Positions 25,761-35,194 are shown, counted from the stretch's first letter. The stretch: DNA of 42,665 nt from Candidatus Pacearchaeota archaeon (GCA_018304025.1 JAGVXA010000009.1:1-42665), one strand, 5' to 3'. The notes: a model not told the origin generated them from the sequence alone. A program made the numbers and translations.

Positions 25761-26771
25761 TTAATTATACCTATAATACCTTAAAAAATTTAACCTTTTT
25801 TGAAATATTAAATTTAATGGAAATAACTTGCTCGGTACAAATCCTTCTCTTTCTTTGCAAAGAGAGCAAATATGTTTGTTCGGAAATTTATTATTTATGT
25901 GCATCTCTCTTAGCTTCTGCATTTTTTCACTGTTCCAAATTTCTTCTAAAGTTTGAGTATTCAAATCGCCCACAACGCACTTGGCGTCAGAATCAAAACA
26001 GCAAATAACAACTCGCCCGTCCCATAAAACAGTTAGCTTATTCCATAGCCACAGGCACGGATAATACTCAGTTCTCTTCGCCTTGTGGGACACTTCTTCT
26101 TGGAGTTTGTTTATTTCATCCATCGTGCCGTCCCAAGTTATAAATTCCTTGACCTGAACTTCGTCAATTCCCTTTCTGTCTCTCCATTTTTTTTCAAACG
26201 CAAGTATCTCATCTTTTGTTTCTTTCATTTTAATTATTGCTATCGTGGTGAATGGTTTTTTGGCGTTTCTTTTTTCTCTTTCCTTTAGAAACAATTCAAT
26301 GCCTTCCAGCGCTTTTTGGTAGTTCGCGCTTCCGCCGCGAATCTTTTCATACGTCTCCTTAGTTGCTCCGTCGAGGGACAAATGAAGTATGTCTAATCCG
26401 CCATCAAAAATTTCTTCAATAGTTTTCTTGGTTAAGCTGGAAGGATTAGTGGATATCGCAGATTTAATTCCGTATTTATTGCAAATCTTGAACATCTCTC
26501 CAATTTTGGGATGCAGCAAAGGGTCGCCAAAATGATGCAATGCAACTCGGCTGTTCCATTTTAATTGTTTAACAATTTTTTCAAATAATTCAATATTCAT
26601 AAATCCTATCTTTCGCGTCATATGATTTCTCGGGCACATTAAACATTTCATTCCGCAGGCATTTGTCGATTCAATATTTTGAATCATTGGTTTTCCCCTG
26701 CAAACAGTTTTCCCATTAGAATATTCGTATCCCTTTCTCCACAAATTAATCAGTTTTTTATTTGTCTCCAT
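25761..26771 (-). CDS. Radical SAM/SPASM-domain protein
   Basis: 336 aa. ESTNACGMKCLMCPRN places the SAM cluster cysteines at 39, 43 and 46. HHFGDPLLHPKI and LSLDGATKETYEKIRGG are the barrel motifs usual in SPASM proteins. The C-terminal part has LWDGRVVICCFDSD, GDLNTQTLEEIWNS and CSLC, a SPASM-type auxiliary cluster domain with an unusual CC pair. Such enzymes modify peptides or, in surface clusters, sugars and lipids. It stops two bases from the FemAB-like gene start, so they are co-expressed. Confidence 0.85.
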   Translation of the reverse strand: METNKKLINLWRKGYEYSNGKTVCRGKPMIQNIESTNACGMKCLMCPRNHMTRKIGFMNIELFEKIVKQLKWNSRVALHHFGDPLLHPKIGEMFKICNKYGIKSAISTNPSSLTKKTIEEIFDGGLDILHLSLDGATKETYEKIRGGSANYQKALEGIELFLKEREKRNAKKPFTTIAIIKMKETKDEILAFEKKWRDRKGIDEVQVKEFITWDGTMDEINKLQEEVSHKAKRTEYYPCLWLWNKLTVLWDGRVVICCFDSDAKCVVGDLNTQTLEEIWNSEKMQKLREMHINNKFPNKHICSLCKEREGFVPSKLFPLNLIFQKRLNFLRYYRYN

Positions 26772-26835
26772 TTTACCAACCTTAATTTTTTAAGCACTGC
26801 CATATAAAAAACTATTGATAAAATCTAAAATGAAA

Positions 26836-26907
26836 AGCCGCCAGGAGGGCGTGAACCTCCATCTTCCTAGATACAATCGAGGCGCTTTACACTTAAGCTA
26901 TGGCAGC
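26836..26907 (-). tRNA. tRNA-Thr (anticodon UGU), slightly atypical
   Basis: Read on the minus strand it is a 72-nt cloverleaf. Acceptor GCTGCCA pairs with TGGCGGC, and G1-C72, C2-G71 and U73 suit archaeal threonine tRNA. The anticodon loop is ATTGTAT (TGT), and the T-arm GGAGG/CCTCC encloses TTCACGC. Odd points: the D-loop is only seven nt (AAGTGTA) and lacks one of the two conserved G residues, and the anticodon stem has a C.T mismatch. No CCA is encoded. A TATA-rich stretch lies about 25-35 bp upstream. Confidence 0.82.
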
Positions 26908-26964
26908 AACGACGATTAATTACTTTCTTCCTTTATATATTTTTATTCTTTTCAATTCTAAATA

Positions 26965-28296
26965 CTACTTTAATTTGACAAATCTCACATGGTAAGGGGT
27001 TGAAAAATTCGGAAAAACCCGTATTAATTTCTCATTTAATCTTTTCGTTAAAAACCATAGATATTTAGAAAATATTTTCGGAGGCAAAAATGCCTTGTGT
27101 TCTATTTCAGCTATTTGCAAATTATTTTCCCCAGCTATTTTCTCTATATCCTCGTAGGTAAAAAAATTAAAATATCTTATTGCTCCAAAAAATATTCTAA
27201 CTTTTGTCGTAATAACTGCCAGAGAATGTTTGTTCGGAAAATCCAGAATTATAGAACCGCCAGGTTTAGTTACGCGCACCATTTCTTTTATTACTTCTCT
27301 GTATTCAGGAGTATGGCAAATAAATCTCGCAGTAATCACTGCAGAAAACGTTCCAGATTTAAACGGAAGTTTTTTCGCATCAGAGATTTGCAGATGAGAT
27401 TCAGGATAATCTCTTTTTGCCTGTTCAAGCATCTCTTTTGAAATATCTACTCCAAATATCTTTCTATTTCCATAGCATGGAAAAGTCCTCCCGGTTCCGC
27501 ACGCAACATCCAGTATTTTTCCTTTCGGAGCGCGAGTTATAAATCTCTTGATTATGCTAATTTCTTTATCGAATATGTCCTTTCCCACAGCGTCGCTAAA
27601 ATAATTGTAATTTGACGCCTGAGAGCCGGCGTAATATTCTGAAAGTTCCTTCTTCACATTTCTTTTTTTAATTATCTGCCTGACGTTTTTTATCTTAGTA
27701 TAAAACATAATTACTCGGACAAGGCTAAAAATAACTATCGCAAACGGCAAAAGGTTAAATAAAATCAGCAGGTAAAACAAGCTTAGCGGCGAGTCAACAA
27801 TAAGAAACGACCGAAGATTGCTGAAGGATTTTCTTTTCGTGTCTTGGATTTCTCTAATTTGGCTTAATTGAATTTTGAAATTTTTTCTCCACAACATTTC
27901 AACAAGCAAAGCCGACAAAATAGACAATGTGCCGATTAGTCCAATTGCCAGAAAAAAAGAATTTTTATATTCTACAAAATAAGATACTGTGACACCCAGC
28001 AAAAATAAAAAAGGGATTGCATAATGAAAAATTCTGTCCAACTCCAGCATTTTGAATGAAAATCTTTTCTCATGCCTTGCCAATGTTCCGTCGATATAAT
28101 CGAGCATAAAAACAAATTGGCAGATTGTTAAAAATAAAACAGAAATTAAATAATTGCCAAAGAAAAGAGCTATTCCGGTAATCACTGCGAAGAATATTCT
28201 AAATCCAAATAAAAACTCCGGAGAAATCCCCCATTTTTTCGCAAGCGGGAAAATTAATTTTAACGCGTATTTTCTCAAAAATATTTCTTTATCCAT
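26965..28296 (-). CDS. CDP-alcohol phosphotransferase-like domain fused to SAM methyltransferase
   Basis: 443 aa. Residues 1 to about 205 form a polytopic CDP-alcohol phosphatidyltransferase-like domain. The family motif D-x2-DG-x2-AR-x8-G-x3-D-x3-D is partly kept (Asp66, Asp69, Gly70, Ala73, Arg74, Asp87). The second Gly is Met83 and the last, catalytic Asp is His91. Residues from about 215 form a class I methyltransferase with motif I DVACGTG at 263-269, then FGVDISKEML and MVRVTKPGGSII. Catalysis by the first half is doubtful; the fusion could methylate a lipid head group. It lies between tRNA-Thr and a related transferase gene. Confidence 0.8.
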   Translation of the reverse strand: MDKEIFLRKYALKLIFPLAKKWGISPEFLFGFRIFFAVITGIALFFGNYLISVLFLTICQFVFMLDYIDGTLARHEKRFSFKMLELDRIFHYAIPFLFLLGVTVSYFVEYKNSFFLAIGLIGTLSILSALLVEMLWRKNFKIQLSQIREIQDTKRKSFSNLRSFLIVDSPLSLFYLLILFNLLPFAIVIFSLVRVIMFYTKIKNVRQIIKKRNVKKELSEYYAGSQASNYNYFSDAVGKDIFDKEISIIKRFITRAPKGKILDVACGTGRTFPCYGNRKIFGVDISKEMLEQAKRDYPESHLQISDAKKLPFKSGTFSAVITARFICHTPEYREVIKEMVRVTKPGGSIILDFPNKHSLAVITTKVRIFFGAIRYFNFFTYEDIEKIAGENNLQIAEIEHKAFLPPKIFSKYLWFLTKRLNEKLIRVFPNFSTPYHVRFVKLK

Positions 28297-28386
28297 TTTT
28301 ATTCTCCATGCTTAAAATTCACTTTCTCTTTTTGTTCTGGGTTCTATTAAAATCTTTCCTTAGAATTTGCTATTTTTAAAGAGAGT

Positions 28387-29079
28387 TTATTTTCCCCAGA
28401 ACGTTATATATCTCGACATCCATTGGACGCTGGAAATTGCTCCGAATATAATAAATAATAAATATGGCTGGTTGAATATTACCCCTAAACTTACCAAAGT
28501 CCATTGAATATCGAGGGAAAACGCAAATGCTCCGGGATTTATTCCGAAGAAACTTTTGCTTGCTTTTTTCCTGACATTTTCAATTGGATTAACCAGGTTA
28601 AATTTTTTCCTCAGCACATCTGAAAGGAGCGCAGCATAATTTATCATCGTATAGCTAAAAATATTATAGGTTCCAAGAAAAATTATCGTCAAATCGCCGG
28701 TTTGAACAAAGGTTTTTATCATCAGCACAAAGAAAACCAGCGAAAAAGCGATAATCCCTGTGCTTTCATCCAGCCATTTGCCCATCGCATTTTTTTTATT
28801 ATAAAACCTCGCAACAGTGCCGTCAGAAAGGTCTATAACAAGCCCGAACAAAAACAGCAAACCTGCAACTATCATCCAATATCCGTCCAAATAATAAATC
28901 ATTATTGCAGAAATTATCGCAGTTAAAAGCCCCAATAAATTTACAAAATGTGCGTGTATCTTGAATGAAACAGCAACCCAAGAAACAAACACAGCCATAG
29001 GATAAAAAATGTATTTTATTAAAGGTCTTGTCAAATGCTCTTCTTTGAAATATTTAGCAACCTCTTTTCTTTCTACCAT
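28387..29079 (-). CDS. CDP-alcohol phosphotransferase-family membrane protein
   Basis: 230 aa from ATG 29079; a TTG one codon upstream would sit only 23.5 bp from the TATA at 29102-29109, whereas ATG is 26.5 bp from it. About six helices are predicted. The family motif reads DLSDGTVAR at 83-91, then Gly100 and Asp104, and Gly108 replaces the final catalytic Asp. These enzymes transfer a phospho-alcohol from a CDP-lipid or CDP-sugar alcohol. As in the fused neighbour, the fourth Asp is missing, so it may use another mechanism or be inactive. Lipid-anchor synthesis is a possible role. Confidence 0.75.
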   Translation of the reverse strand: MVERKEVAKYFKEEHLTRPLIKYIFYPMAVFVSWVAVSFKIHAHFVNLLGLLTAIISAIMIYYLDGYWMIVAGLLFLFGLVIDLSDGTVARFYNKKNAMGKWLDESTGIIAFSLVFFVLMIKTFVQTGDLTIIFLGTYNIFSYTMINYAALLSDVLRKKFNLVNPIENVRKKASKSFFGINPGAFAFSLDIQWTLVSLGVIFNQPYLLFIIFGAISSVQWMSRYITFWGK

Positions 29080-29181
29080 CAAAAAAGAACTCTTCTTTTA
29101 CTTTTAAATTTAATGGAGTTGCAGGCATTGCAGAAATACGAGTACAGATATGTTTTTAAACAAGTTAATTTTTTTGCAGTT

Positions 29182-31422
29182 ATGGAAAAGAAGGTCAAAA
29201 TAATTGCTACAATTGGCCCGGCGTCCAATAATGAAGTCATTCTGTCCAGTCTTAAGGACAGGGGAGTAGATTTTTTCAGGATTAATCTTTCTCACACAAA
29301 TGAAGAAGATATAGAAAAAAGAATTAAAGAAATTCTTCCCTATAACGTCCCAATTATACTAGACACAGAAGGCTCGCAAATTCGTTCAGGAAATACTAAA
29401 GAAATAGAATTTAAGGAAGGAGAAGAAATAAAACTATACGATAAAAAAATTAATTGCGATTCAAACAGTTTATTTTTTGAACCTGCAGAAGTAATCGGCA
29501 ATTTTAATGTGGGAGACTTAATTTCAATAGACTTCAATTCAGTATTGCTAAAAGTATTTAGTACTTCTAATCTGCCGAACAAAGGGTTTATAGAATGTAA
29601 AATAATAATCGGTGGCATAGTCGGCGGGAAAAAGGCAACACACGTGGACAGCCCAAAATTTAGCTTGCCGCCTTTTAGCAAAAAAGATCTTATAGCTCTT
29701 GATTTAGGAAAAAAATACGGAATAAAAAATTTTACTCTTTCATTTATGGAATCTCCGGAAAGTGTCAAACAATTCAGAAGCCTCTATCCCAACGCAATAA
29801 TTTACTCAAAAATAGAATCCAAAAAAGGACTGGATAATTTTGTGGAAATAGCCCGCGAATCAGACGGCATTCTAATTGACCGAGGAGACCTAAGTTATCA
29901 AGTTCCGATAGAAAAAATCCCGTTTGTTCAGAAATATGTGATTAACAAATGCAGGCAGATGGAAAAAAAAGTTTTTGTTGCAACCAACACTTTGGAGGCA
30001 ATGTCTTCTTCTCTAAAACCAAATCGCGCAGAAGTAAACGATATAATAAACACATTGTTAGACGGCGCAACAGGGATAGCGTTAACAAAAGAAATTGCTA
30101 CAGGAAATCATCCGATAGAAACAGTCAATATGCTGAACGCTTTAATTAAACAGCTGGATTTTTTAAAAATCGACGGAGAAAATACCAGCAAGCAAGACAT
30201 ATTCAAAAATATAGAAAGATACAGCTACTTGGGCTCTAAACAGGTGCCGGGACTTTTAGTACAGCCGCATGGCGGGGTGCTCGTGGACAGGATTTCTAAA
30301 AAAAAATATGCCTCGTCAGAGTTGCCCCAGAAAAGAATTTTTATTAACGAGGAAACTTTAATGGATGTGGAGCAAATTTCTATCGGTTCTTTTAGTCCGC
30401 TCGAAGGTTTTCTATCAGAAAAAGATTTTAATTCAGTTTTAGAAACCATGCGTTTGTCTAGCGGAATTGTTTGGCCAATACCCGTTGTGCTCGCCGTAAA
30501 TGAAGAGACAAAAAACCGACTTTCTGTCGGGGAGGACGTTTCTCTTGTTTATGAAAAAGACAATGAAACTTATGCCCTCTTGCATCTTGAAGAGATTTAT
30601 AAGATTGATAAAGAAAATGCCGCAAAAAAAATTTATGGAACGTCAGACTTGTCTCATCCCGGAGTAAAAAACTTTATTTCGGGGGGAGAATTTTTTTTAG
30701 GCGGAAAAGTAACTCTTCTAAAGCAAAGGGAATCCTCGCATAAAATTCATGAACTCACTCCCTCTCAAACAAGAAGGATATTTTCTGAAAGAGGATGGTC
30801 GAAAGTTTTAGGTTTTCATACGAGAAACGTAATTCATAAGTCTCACGAATTTATTCAAATTAAGGGTTTGAATCAACATTTTTGTGACGGATTATTCATC
30901 CACCCGGTAATAGGAAAAAAGAAATCTGGTGATTTCGAATCAGGAGTTATAATTGACTGCTATGAAAAGATGATTGAAAATTTCTATCCCTCTTCAAAGA
31001 TTCTGTTTTCTTCATTAGCAACTTTCTCAAGATATGCCGGACCAAGGGAAGCACTCTTCACCGCACTCGTAAGAAAAAACTTCGGTTGCAGCCATTTCAT
31101 TATAGGGAGGGATCATACGGGCGTAAAAGATTTTTACGCTCCAACAGCGTCCCATGAAATTTTCGATAAATTTCCTAGCGAAGACATCGGAATAATACCG
31201 GTTAAATTCGGCAAGGTTTTTTATTCAACTCTGGAACAAAAATATTTGCACGAACCAGATTTTCCAGATCATCCGGAAGAAAAAAAAATGCATATCTCCG
31301 GAGAACGGGCAAGAGCAATGCTAAAAGAAGGAATAGCCCCGCCAGATTGGTTCATGAGGCCAGAAATTTCTAAGATCATTCTGGAAAAGATTCAAAATAA
31401 CGAGAGTGTATTCGTAAAATAA
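29182..31422 (+). CDS. Pyruvate kinase-like domain fused to ATP sulfurylase
   Basis: 746 aa from ATG 29182, chosen because TTTTTAAA at 29153-29160 is centred 25.5 bp upstream. Residues 1 to about 330 match pyruvate kinase: ATIGPASNNEV, Arg33 in FRINLSH, Lys210 in SKIES and RGDL at 234-237. ATNTLEAM replaces the usual ATQMLDSM, and no C-terminal regulatory domain follows. Residues from about 355 are ATP sulfurylase: SIGSFSPLEGFL, HTRN at 546-549 (normally QTRN), GRDHTG at 642-647 and ISGERARAML. No APS kinase or sulfotransferase is in the window. The product could be APS, with the kinase half recycling or sensing nucleotide, but this is unproven. Confidence 0.85.
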   Translation: MEKKVKIIATIGPASNNEVILSSLKDRGVDFFRINLSHTNEEDIEKRIKEILPYNVPIILDTEGSQIRSGNTKEIEFKEGEEIKLYDKKINCDSNSLFFEPAEVIGNFNVGDLISIDFNSVLLKVFSTSNLPNKGFIECKIIIGGIVGGKKATHVDSPKFSLPPFSKKDLIALDLGKKYGIKNFTLSFMESPESVKQFRSLYPNAIIYSKIESKKGLDNFVEIARESDGILIDRGDLSYQVPIEKIPFVQKYVINKCRQMEKKVFVATNTLEAMSSSLKPNRAEVNDIINTLLDGATGIALTKEIATGNHPIETVNMLNALIKQLDFLKIDGENTSKQDIFKNIERYSYLGSKQVPGLLVQPHGGVLVDRISKKKYASSELPQKRIFINEETLMDVEQISIGSFSPLEGFLSEKDFNSVLETMRLSSGIVWPIPVVLAVNEETKNRLSVGEDVSLVYEKDNETYALLHLEEIYKIDKENAAKKIYGTSDLSHPGVKNFISGGEFFLGGKVTLLKQRESSHKIHELTPSQTRRIFSERGWSKVLGFHTRNVIHKSHEFIQIKGLNQHFCDGLFIHPVIGKKKSGDFESGVIIDCYEKMIENFYPSSKILFSSLATFSRYAGPREALFTALVRKNFGCSHFIIGRDHTGVKDFYAPTASHEIFDKFPSEDIGIIPVKFGKVFYSTLEQKYLHEPDFPDHPEEKKMHISGERARAMLKEGIAPPDWFMRPEISKIILEKIQNNESVFVK

Positions 31423-31477
31423 AGAACAAAAACTCTCAAGCATAAATAATTATAAACCATTTTTATCTCGATTTTTC

Positions 31478-32617
31478 ATGAGAATCGCCCACATAAACAT
31501 GTTCTACCTCCCAACTTTCGGCGGAGTCGAGCAGGTAATGGCAGAATTAGCGCAAAGACAAATCAAAGAAGGACACGAAGTCCATGTTTTCTGCTGCGAC
31601 TCAGACAAAGAAAAAATAATTTCAAAAAAAGAAGAAATAATCGACGGAGTTCACATTCACAGACTGCCCTATTGGTTCAGGCTCTCTTACAATACTTTTA
31701 TCTGGCCTTCACTACTTTGGCGGTTCAAGGGAAAATTTGACGTCGTCCATACTCACGTTTCAGGTCACGCCTACATTTTAATCGCAGGTATTCTTTCAAA
31801 AATAAAAAAATTCAAGCACGTCCACACAACCCATTGCCCGTGGACAGATACATCTTTTCGTCCGAAAATTATCCGCCCCTTTCTTTTTCTAAACAATTTA
31901 TTCTTTAACAAATTATCTTTTAGACTAACAGACAAAATCATTCCGATAACTCCTTGGGAACTTAACATCTTAAAAAAATACGCGCCAGAGGAGAAAATAA
32001 AAGTTATTTCTAACGGAACAGACAAAATTCTTTACAGAAAAGTTTCTCTGAATAAATTTAGAAAAAACAATAAAATCAAAGAAAAATATTTAGTTCTTTT
32101 TTTCGGAAGATTAAATCCCACAAAAGGCCCCGAAAAATTAGCGCAAGCAGCAATTAACATTACAAAAAAAAGAAAAGATGTTGCATTTGTCTGGGTTGGT
32201 CCCGACGAAGGAAAAGCTGGCGAAGTAAAAAAATTAATCAATCCGTATAAAAACATGCAGTATCTCGGACCAATTCGTGGCAAAGAAAAAATTGCAGAAA
32301 TGTACCAGGCAGCAGACGTCTACGTTTTGCCAAGTTATCGAGAAGGTTTGCCTTTAACATTATTCGAATCAATGGCTTCAGGTTTGCCGATAGTCGCAAG
32401 CCCTGTTAATGGCGTCCCTTATGAAATGTCCTCGCCAGAAAACGGATTCTTTTCAAATTATGGCGACTTAGAAAGTTTGGAAAAAAATATTTTAAAAATT
32501 TTGGACAACCAAGAATTATCAAAACAAATCTCTAAAAACAATTTCCAGAAATCATTAAATTACGATTGGGATAATATCTACAAAAAATATATGGAAGAAT
32601 ACAAAAAATTATTATGA
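31478..32617 (+). CDS. Family 4 glycosyltransferase
   Basis: 379 aa GT-B enzyme. MRIAHINMFYLPTFGGVEQ is the usual GT4 start. LFFGRLNPTKGPEKLAQA begins the donor domain, and YREGLPLTLFESMASGLPIV contains the EX7E-type donor site. It resembles the PIG-A/phosphatidylinositol GlcNAc or mannosyltransferase branch, but donor and acceptor cannot be named. ATTATAAA at 31449-31456 is centred 25.5 bp upstream of the ATG, so it has its own promoter. Confidence 0.87.
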   Translation: MRIAHINMFYLPTFGGVEQVMAELAQRQIKEGHEVHVFCCDSDKEKIISKKEEIIDGVHIHRLPYWFRLSYNTFIWPSLLWRFKGKFDVVHTHVSGHAYILIAGILSKIKKFKHVHTTHCPWTDTSFRPKIIRPFLFLNNLFFNKLSFRLTDKIIPITPWELNILKKYAPEEKIKVISNGTDKILYRKVSLNKFRKNNKIKEKYLVLFFGRLNPTKGPEKLAQAAINITKKRKDVAFVWVGPDEGKAGEVKKLINPYKNMQYLGPIRGKEKIAEMYQAADVYVLPSYREGLPLTLFESMASGLPIVASPVNGVPYEMSSPENGFFSNYGDLESLEKNILKILDNQELSKQISKNNFQKSLNYDWDNIYKKYMEEYKKLL

Positions 32618-32663
32618 ATCTCCGCATCATAACTTTTTTAAACTCCCTTTATTTTTACAACCC

Positions 32664-32846
32664 ATGCCTAAAATAAAAGTGGACAAAGAAAAATGTATTG
32701 GTTGCCAGTTATGCACAAGCATCTGCCCAAAAACTTTTGAAATGAAAGACGACAAGGCGGCAGCAAAAAAAGCAGCCATAGACAAACTGACTTGTGAAAG
32801 AGAAGCAGCAGATTCTTGCCCGACAGAAGCAATCTCTCTTTCTTAG
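32664..32846 (+). CDS. Single-cluster 4Fe-4S ferredoxin
   Basis: 60 aa. CIGCQLCTSICP gives Cys11, 14, 17 and 21, and Cys52 lies before Pro in the second motif. The likely ligands are 11, 14, 17 and 52. Cys21 and Cys44 can form the disulfide known in archaeal single-cluster ferredoxins. It precedes the 2-oxoacid oxidoreductase genes by 28 bp and probably is the electron acceptor or delta subunit. TTTTTAAA at 32635-32642 is centred 25.5 bp from the ATG. Confidence 0.9.
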   Translation: MPKIKVDKEKCIGCQLCTSICPKTFEMKDDKAAAKKAAIDKLTCEREAADSCPTEAISLS

Positions 32847-32874
32847 AAATTATTAAATAACTTGATTTAATCAC

Positions 32875-34386
32875 ATGAAAATGAAATTAAATGTATTATT
32901 CGGAGGAAAAGCAGGCCAGGGAATAAATATCCTCGGCCATATTCTAGCTGAAGTTTTAGTCAAACAAGGATATTACATCTTTCAGTCAAGAGATTATCAA
33001 TCTCTAATTCGCGGCGGGCACAATTTTAATGTTCTTACTATTTCAGACAAGCCAGTAAGCAGCAACGAAAGCAAAATAGATATTTTAGTTTCCATAGATT
33101 CCAAGACATTAGAAATTCACAAAAGCAAACTAAAAGAAAACGCAATTATCTTGCAGGAAGAAAAAGAAAATATGTATTTCGCAGGGCAATTAGTTAAACT
33201 TTTAGGAATAGAATTTAATATTTTAGAAGAAGAACTGAAAAATTTAAGAAACTTCGACGAGAACCTCGCATATTCAACAGAAGGATACAATAGCATAGAA
33301 AAAAAATTCAATTTTCAAAAACAACAATTAAAACTGTCCATTCTCGACGGAAACAAGGCAGCTGCGCAGGGAGCGCTCAACTCAGGAATAAATTTTTATT
33401 TTGCGTATCCGATGACTCCGGCAACAGGAATAATGAATGAGCTGGCCTCAAAACAAATTGAAAATAATCTGGTAGTTTTCCAGTCAGAAAGCGAAATAGC
33501 TGCTGTAAATTCTGCGCTCGGCGTATCATTCACTGGAGCAAGAGCAATGACAGGTTCAAGCGGAGGCGGTTTTGATTTAATGGCAGAAGCTTTAAGCTTG
33601 CAGGGGCAGACAGAAATTCCCTTAGTGGTTTATCTCGCGTCAAGGCCAGGCCCCTCGACAGGCGTGCCGACTTATACTTCTCAAGCTGACTTGAACGCAG
33701 CTCTTTATTCAGGCCACGGAGAATTTCCAAGAATTGTCGTCGCCCCCGGCGATCCTAAAGAAACAATTGAAAAAACAAACGAAGCATTTTACCTGGCAGA
33801 AAAATTCAAAACACTCTCAATAATTCTCACTGACAAGCATCTTGCAGAAAGTGAATACACTTTGTCAGAACAGCCAAATCCGCCAATCCAAATAAAAACG
33901 CAAAGAGCCCTTCCCGGAAAGCAAATAGTAAAATCTTCAAGCTATGAGCACGATGAAAACGGGCTGACAACAGAATCTCCGGAGCTGGCAATAAAAAATG
34001 CAGAATCCAGAATTAAAAAACAAAACCAAATTAAAAAAGAAATAGAAAATCTCCATCCAATTAAAATGCACGGAAATCAAAACAGCAAAAATTTAATCAT
34101 TAGCTGGGGTTCAACAAAGGGAGCAATTCTCGACGCAATTCAAGGAATAGACGCCAAATTCCTCCAGATTATTTATATCCAGCCGCTCTCAGAAAAAGTC
34201 AAAGAAGAAATGCAAAAATCAAGCAAGATAATCTTAATAGAAAACAATTCAACAGCACCATTAGGAGATTGGATAACCCAAAACACGGGAATGGAAATCA
34301 AAAATAAAATTTTGAAATACGACGGCTCCCCCTTCTTGTCAAACGAATTAAACAAACAAATTCAAGGAGCCTTAAATGGAAAATAA
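32875..34386 (+). CDS. 2-oxoacid:ferredoxin oxidoreductase, gamma-alpha fused subunit
   Basis: 503 aa. The gamma domain (about 1-150) opens with FGGKAGQGI, as in KorC/PorC. The alpha domain (from about 155) has YPMTPATGIMNEL and SSGGGFDLMAEAL, with GPSTGVPTYTSQADL in its core. Gamma-alpha fusions usually run to about 570-630 aa, so this one is compact. The enzyme oxidises a 2-oxoacid to acyl-CoA with ferredoxin; the exact substrate cannot be called. The next ATG lies 11 bases inside its 3' end. Confidence 0.88.
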   Translation: MKMKLNVLFGGKAGQGINILGHILAEVLVKQGYYIFQSRDYQSLIRGGHNFNVLTISDKPVSSNESKIDILVSIDSKTLEIHKSKLKENAIILQEEKENMYFAGQLVKLLGIEFNILEEELKNLRNFDENLAYSTEGYNSIEKKFNFQKQQLKLSILDGNKAAAQGALNSGINFYFAYPMTPATGIMNELASKQIENNLVVFQSESEIAAVNSALGVSFTGARAMTGSSGGGFDLMAEALSLQGQTEIPLVVYLASRPGPSTGVPTYTSQADLNAALYSGHGEFPRIVVAPGDPKETIEKTNEAFYLAEKFKTLSIILTDKHLAESEYTLSEQPNPPIQIKTQRALPGKQIVKSSSYEHDENGLTTESPELAIKNAESRIKKQNQIKKEIENLHPIKMHGNQNSKNLIISWGSTKGAILDAIQGIDAKFLQIIYIQPLSEKVKEEMQKSSKIILIENNSTAPLGDWITQNTGMEIKNKILKYDGSPFLSNELNKQIQGALNGK

Positions 34387-35194
34387 AGAAAAAATTCAAA
34401 CAAAAATGCCTATAACATGGTGTCCTGGCTGCACGAATACTGCAGTTTTAACAGCCCTGAAAAAAACAATTGCAAAACTTATCGACGAGGGAGCAAGGCA
34501 GGAAGATTTTGCAATGGTTACAGGAATCGGCTGCCACGGAAAAATTTTTGATTACACAAACATAAGCGGAATTTACGGCTTGCACGGAAGAGTCATTCCA
34601 ACAGCTTTCGGAATCAAGTTGGGGAATCCAAAACTAAAAGTTTTAGGTTTTTCCGGCGACGGAGACGCGTACGCAGAAGGCATGGAGCATTTCATTCACG
34701 CTTTCAGGTACAATGCAGATATGACCTACATCGTTCACGATAACCAAACATTTTCTCTAACAACAGGACAGGCAACGCCAACATCAAATCAAGGTTTCAA
34801 AAGCAAGGCAGAACCCCTAGGAAATTTTAGCAAGGCAATTAATCCGATAGCATTAGCACTTGCAGCAGGCGGGACATTTATAGCAAGGTGCAATTCTCTC
34901 GACGTAAACACAACAGCAGAAATATTTGAGCAAGCAATCAAGCATAAAGGATTTGCTTACATAGAATTAATGCAAAACTGCATAATTTTCAATAACGAGC
35001 TTCCAAAACTTTCTAAACTCATGTACAACATCGAGACAAACAAAGACAAATCAAAAGCAGAAAAATTAGTAAAAGAATGGGACTACAGCACAAAACAGGG
35101 AAAAATCCCAATTGGAATAATTTACCAAACTCAAGAGCCAACATTAGAAGAAAAATGCCCGCAATTCAAGACTAATTTTCCAGCTTCTGATTAA
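34376..35194 (+). CDS. 2-oxoacid:ferredoxin oxidoreductase, beta subunit
   Basis: 272 aa thiamine-diphosphate subunit. WCPGC at 15-19 and GIGCHGKIF supply cluster cysteines. FSGDGDAYAEG followed by VHDNQTFSLTTGQATPTS is the ThDP/Mg site with GDGD and DN. It fits the KorB/PorB set and overlaps the alpha gene. Its last 23 bases overlap the DUF1858 gene on the opposite strand. With the ferredoxin upstream it forms a three-gene energy-metabolism operon. Confidence 0.9.
   Translation: MENKEKIQTKMPITWCPGCTNTAVLTALKKTIAKLIDEGARQEDFAMVTGIGCHGKIFDYTNISGIYGLHGRVIPTAFGIKLGNPKLKVLGFSGDGDAYAEGMEHFIHAFRYNADMTYIVHDNQTFSLTTGQATPTSNQGFKSKAEPLGNFSKAINPIALALAAGGTFIARCNSLDVNTTAEIFEQAIKHKGFAYIELMQNCIIFNNELPKLSKLMYNIETNKDKSKAEKLVKEWDYSTKQGKIPIGIIYQTQEPTLEEKCPQFKTNFPASD

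Noticed and set aside
29035-29181. Longer N-terminus for the pyruvate kinase-ATP sulfurylase fusion
   Set aside because: It would begin before the TATA at 29153-29160 and has no similarity to pyruvate kinase starts.
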